Part shown: piece after piece, positions 58,156 through 61,410 of the stretch
Layout of the letters: the number at the start of each line of letters is the position of its first letter
Position numbering within the stretch: the first letter of the stretch is position 1
Assembly: GCA_017626095.1 (NCBI GenBank)
Contig: JAGAJL010000016.1
Coordinates: forward strand, 1 to 61,410
DNA: 61,410 bases
DNA from: Lachnospiraceae bacterium
GTDB lineage: Bacteria; Bacillota; Clostridia; Lachnospirales; Lachnospiraceae
Reading direction: 5' to 3'
Notes under the pieces: model-generated
Databases searched by the model: none
Told to the model about the DNA's origin: nothing
What the model saw: only the letters and a program-made list of their open reading frames with translations
Position numbers and translations under genes: made by a program

Positions 58156-59463
58156 ATGTTATTGATAAAAAACGGAAGAGTTGTGGATCCGGTTACAGGG
58201 ATCGATCAAATGCTTGATCTTGTGATTGAGGATCAAAAGATTGTAAAACTGTTAAAACCGGATGAAACGGATTTGTATGAGAAAGAAAATAAGCCGCAGG
58301 TTGAGGATGCAACCGGATGTGTGATTGCACCGGGACTTACAGATGTGCATGTTCATTTTCGGGACCCCGGATTTACGTATAAAGAAGATATTATTTCCGG
58401 AGCTCGGGCTGCGCTTGCCGGAGGTATCACAACCGTAGTTTTGATGGCAAACACCAAACCCGTGGTAGATAATGAAGAAACGCTGCAATATGTAATAAAA
58501 AAGGGAGAACAAACCGATTTACATGTAAAAACCTGTGCCTGTGTCAGTATGGGGCTTAAGGGTGAGCAGTTAACAGATATGGAATTATTAAAAGAGCGGG
58601 GAGCGGTCGGATTTACTGATGATGGGATTCCGCTTTTGAATGAGGATTTTGTGAGAGAGGCAATGAAAAAAGCCAAGGCAATGGATATGCCCTTAAGTTT
58701 CCATGAAGAAAATCCTCAATATATTTCCAATAACGGTGTGAATAAAGGAAAGGCCAGTGTGCATTATGAAATCGGCGGTTCTGACCGCATGGCTGAAATT
58801 TCCATGATAGAAAGAGATATCCGGTTGGCGGAAGAAACCGGCGCAACGATTGATATCCAGCATATCAGTACGAAAGAAGGGGTAGAGCTGGTTCGCGAGG
58901 CAAGAAAAAAGCATCCGAACATTCATGCCGAAGCGACACCGCATCATTTTTCACTGACGGAAGACGCAGTCATAACCTATGGTACGTTAGCCAAGATGAA
59001 TCCGCCGCTTCGTACAAGGGAAGACAGAGATGCCATCATACAGGGGCTTTCAGACAATACCATTGAAATCATTGCAACCGATCATGCACCTCATGCTGCA
59101 GAAGAAAAAGCAAAAGATATTACAGCGGCACCAAGCGGAATTCTGGGGTTAGAAACGGCTCTTCCTCTGGCAATAACCAATCTGGTAAAGCCGGGACATA
59201 TGACACTGATGCAGGTATTGGAGAGAATGACAGTAGGACCTTGCAAGCTGTACGGATTTAAGCCGCAGGGAATAGCGGAAGGTGAAATTGCTGATTTGGT
59301 AATCTTTCATCCGGATGAAACTTTTGTGTATGAAAAATCTTTATCCAAGTCGCAGAATTCTCCATTTCTTGGACAAACCTTATATGGCAGAATTCATATG
59401 ACATTAACCAATGGAAATATTGTATACAGAAATAATAACAGAAAGAGGAACGCAAATGGCTAA
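58156..59463 (+). CDS. pyrC: dihydroorotase
   Basis: A 435-residue class I dihydroorotase: metal motif DVHVHFRDPGFTYKEDI near 64, carbamylated-Lys region and HEENP, IQHISTKEG, ATPHHFSLTED, and ATDHAPHAAEEK. It closes carbamoyl-aspartate to dihydroorotate. ATG 58,156 is seven bases after AAAGGAG. pyrK and pyrD follow with overlaps. Confidence 0.95.
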   Translation: MLLIKNGRVVDPVTGIDQMLDLVIEDQKIVKLLKPDETDLYEKENKPQVEDATGCVIAPGLTDVHVHFRDPGFTYKEDIISGARAALAGGITTVVLMANTKPVVDNEETLQYVIKKGEQTDLHVKTCACVSMGLKGEQLTDMELLKERGAVGFTDDGIPLLNEDFVREAMKKAKAMDMPLSFHEENPQYISNNGVNKGKASVHYEIGGSDRMAEISMIERDIRLAEETGATIDIQHISTKEGVELVREARKKHPNIHAEATPHHFSLTEDAVITYGTLAKMNPPLRTREDRDAIIQGLSDNTIEIIATDHAPHAAEEKAKDITAAPSGILGLETALPLAITNLVKPGHMTLMQVLERMTVGPCKLYGFKPQGIAEGEIADLVIFHPDETFVYEKSLSKSQNSPFLGQTLYGRIHMTLTNGNIVYRNNNRKRNANG

Positions 59464-60241
59464 GAAAAAAGAGACTGCCAGAGTGCAGCAACAGACATGT
59501 ATTGCACCCGGTATATTTGACATGTGGATTGAAACATCCCTTGCACAGGACGCAAAGCCCGGTCAGTTTATCAATATTTATCCGGATGATAAATCTACAC
59601 TTTTACCCAGACCAATCAGTATCTGTGAGGCAGATAAGATACAGAACCGGTTGCGTGTGGTTTACCGCACGGTCGGAAAGGGAACAAGTGAATTTTCCGG
59701 ATATCATGCAGGAAAAGATATCTCCGTACTCGGGACTTTGGGAAATGGATTTCCGATTGAGAAGGCGAGCGGCAAAACTTGTTTTTTAATGGGAGGAGGA
59801 ATTGGAATTCCCCCCATGCTTCAGTTAGCTAAGGCTTTGTACGAACAGGGAGATTGCAAAATTATCATAATTGTGGGATATCGGGATGCCAATCTGTTTT
59901 TGGATGAAGAACTGGCAAAGTATGGAAAAGTATATATTGCGACGGAAGACGGCAGCGTCGGAAGTAAAGGAAATGTAATGAATGCCATTGAAGAAAACGG
60001 CTTAACGGCAGATGTAATTTTTGCCTGTGGTCCGATGCCGATGCTTCGGGCAATTAAAAAGTTTGCAGAGGCTAACGATATGGAAGCTTATATTTCATTG
60101 GAAGAAAGGATGGCATGCGGAGTAGGAGCCTGTCTCGGCTGTGTTTGCAAGACAACGAAGAAGGACCATCATTCACAGGTTAATAATGCAAGAATTTGTA
60201 CTGACGGACCGGTATTTGAAGCAAAGGAGGTAGACATTTAA
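59456..60241 (+). CDS. pyrK: dihydroorotate dehydrogenase B electron-transfer subunit
   Basis: A 261-residue FAD/2Fe-2S protein: flavin motif RPISICEA near 56, NAD site GGGIGIPPMLQLA near 111, and the Fe-S cysteines in ERMACGVGACLGCVC with another Cys 22 residues later (RICTDGPVF). It passes electrons from PyrD to NAD. The ATG overlaps the end of pyrC by eight bases, with AGAAAGAGG upstream. Confidence 0.95.
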   Translation: MAKKKETARVQQQTCIAPGIFDMWIETSLAQDAKPGQFINIYPDDKSTLLPRPISICEADKIQNRLRVVYRTVGKGTSEFSGYHAGKDISVLGTLGNGFPIEKASGKTCFLMGGGIGIPPMLQLAKALYEQGDCKIIIIVGYRDANLFLDEELAKYGKVYIATEDGSVGSKGNVMNAIEENGLTADVIFACGPMPMLRAIKKFAEANDMEAYISLEERMACGVGACLGCVCKTTKKDHHSQVNNARICTDGPVFEAKEVDI

Positions 60242-61161
60242 TGGCTGAATTAATGAAACTCAATACAGAAGTGACCATTGCAGGTGTTACCTTTAAGAAT
60301 CCGGTTATGACCGCATCCGGAACATTTGGCTCCGGCATGGAATATGGTGAATTTGTCGATTTAAATAAGTTGGGAGCGGTTGTGACAAAAGGAGTTGCCA
60401 ATGTACCGTGGCCGGGAAATCCCACGCCGAGAGTTACGGAAACTTATGGCGGAATGCTGAATGCAATCGGTTTGCAAAATCCCGGTATCGATGTATTTAT
60501 CAAAAGAGATTTGGAATTTTTAAAGAAGTACGATACCAAAGTTATTGTCAATGTATGCGGAAAGAGTGTGGAAGATTATCTGGATGTCGTTGAACGTTTA
60601 TCGGATGAGGCGGTAGACATGCTGGAAATCAATGTATCCTGCCCCAATGTAAAAGAAGGCGCCATTGCCTTTGGACAAAAGGCAGATGCTCTTTTTGATA
60701 TTACTTCCAAAATCAAAAACGTAGCAAAACAGCCGGTTATCATGAAGCTCAGCCCGAATGTTACAGATATTACGGAGATGGCAAAGGCCGCAGAAGCTGC
60801 AGGTGCGGACGCCCTTTCCATGATTAACACCATTACCGGTATGAAGATTGATATTCACCGCAGAACGTTTGCCTTGGCTAACAAGACAGGTGGCATGTCA
60901 GGCCCGGCAATCAAACCGGTAGCTGTCCGGATGGTTTATCAGGCGGCAAATGCCGTAAAGATCCCCATTATTGGTATGGGTGGTATTTCCAATGCGGAAG
61001 ATGCCATTGAATTTTTGTTGGCAGGAGCCAGTGCAGTCAGTATTGGTGCCATGAACTTTATCAATCCCTATACAACGATTGAAACGATACAGGGAATTGA
61101 AGATTATATGAGACAGTATCAGATTGCGGATATAAAAGAACTCATCGGAGCTGTTAAATAA
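60241..61161 (+). CDS. pyrD: dihydroorotate dehydrogenase B catalytic subunit
   Basis: A 306-residue FMN enzyme of class 1B: NPVMTASGTFGSGMEY, PRVTETYGGMLNAIGLQNPG, catalytic Cys in INVSCPNVKEG, VIMKLSPNVTDI and IIGMGGISNAEDAIEFLLAGASAVSIG. It oxidises dihydroorotate to orotate and uses PyrK for NAD reduction. Start overlaps the pyrK stop (TAATG). Confidence 0.97.
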   Translation: MAELMKLNTEVTIAGVTFKNPVMTASGTFGSGMEYGEFVDLNKLGAVVTKGVANVPWPGNPTPRVTETYGGMLNAIGLQNPGIDVFIKRDLEFLKKYDTKVIVNVCGKSVEDYLDVVERLSDEAVDMLEINVSCPNVKEGAIAFGQKADALFDITSKIKNVAKQPVIMKLSPNVTDITEMAKAAEAAGADALSMINTITGMKIDIHRRTFALANKTGGMSGPAIKPVAVRMVYQAANAVKIPIIGMGGISNAEDAIEFLLAGASAVSIGAMNFINPYTTIETIQGIEDYMRQYQIADIKELIGAVK

Positions 61162-61302
61162 AAAATCTCTTTTTTGATTTGTATCCCATTATTATAGAAA
61201 ACGCGAATTTATTTAGCTTTTGACCTTAGATGCAGACTGTTATCTTTGCCATCGTTTCTCACTTTTTAATATTCGCAACTTTGGGGACATAGCCAGTCGC
61301 CC

Positions 61303-61410
61303 TAACAGAAATTATATATCTTTGCCCGCGGAATTTAGCGAGGTTTTCTGGCATTTCTTAGCGGCATAAGCGAACAAAAATAATGCCCGGTTTCAACTGT
61401 TTGAAGACGA
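61303..61410. repeat. palindromic repeat element, copy D (cut by window end)
   Basis: The left half of the element: AACAGAAATTATATATCTTTGCCC-type outer arm, CATTTCTTAGCGGCATAAGCG middle arm and ATGCCCGGTTTCAACTGT core. Same orientation as copy B. It follows pyrD by about 140 bases, again after the end of an operon. Confidence 0.85.

Noticed and set aside
59540-59575. GACGCAAAGCCC, resembling part of a c-di-GMP riboswitch
   Set aside because: It lies inside the pyrK coding sequence and lacks the other conserved parts of the aptamer.

Overview
The window looks like a chromosome segment of a low-GC, Gram-positive anaerobe of the Lachnospiraceae type (Clostridia). Pointers are strong GGAGG ribosome sites, the glycogen pair glgC-glgD followed by spoVG-pth-mfd, a spore-type degenerate LytM protein, pyrC-pyrK-pyrD with the class 1B electron-transfer subunit, and many small GNAT and MerR/TetR/PadR cassettes. 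I cannot name a genus. No rRNA, tRNA, CRISPR array or prophage is visible.

Positions 1 to about 25,400 form a mosaic accessory region. It starts with a 1-555 stretch of hairpin repeats and a double-operator promoter in front of an Ntn hydrolase. Then comes a same-strand run of small enzymes: six intact GNAT acetyltransferases, a NUDIX hydrolase, a glycine-zipper membrane protein, a HEAT-like protein and gene remnants. Self-contained regulator/effector modules follow: TetR+MFS, a MerR-zinc ribbon protein with a CPBP protease, a DUF4143 ATPase, TetR+SDR, XRE-membrane, a 4Fe-4S membrane protein+PadR, MerR-GyrI, and TetR+ABC exporter. Embedded at 16.7-17.7 kb are two toxin-antitoxin loci side by side: a candidate type I locus with a 28-residue hydrophobic peptide and convergent antisense RNA, and a RelBE-type type II locus. 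A chimeric scar at 10,667-10,859 carries pieces of sequence found intact at 14,578 and 16,572, so the region has been rearranged by duplication and deletion.

Positions 25,650 to 61,161 are mostly core genes. On the minus strand lie a long PRPP synthetase, a DnaC/DnaI-like loader ATPase, a DnaD-domain protein and murC, with a cluster of DnaA-box-like 9-mers between dnaD and murC. On the plus strand follow glgC, glgD, spoVG, pth, an AlkD-like repair protein and mfd; a CmpB-type membrane protein; a LytTR regulator with its DUF3021 membrane partner; a hybrid histidine kinase and a giant membrane propeller/HD-GYP/receiver protein; an ArsC/Spx-like protein and RsmJ; an acidic Ca-binding-like protein; a degenerate LytM protein; a GH9-like membrane-anchored protein with ddl and murF; plsC on the minus strand; a PrcB-like lipoprotein; and pyrC-pyrK-pyrD.

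Two repeat phenomena cut across the core part. One is a palindromic repeat family of about 200 bp (copies at 25,451, 52,079 and 61,303, and a core-only copy at 56,516) that sits at gene ends. The other is a set of degenerate 16-18 bp tandem arrays in spacers (27,856; 34,450; 57,371). The most interesting leads are the par-like type I toxin locus, the palindromic repeat family, the multidomain HD-GYP signalling protein with its kinase neighbour, the LytTR/DUF3021 switch with a textbook operator, the orphan small RNA at 18,178, and the DUF4143 ATPase that seems to start at CTG after a G8 run.
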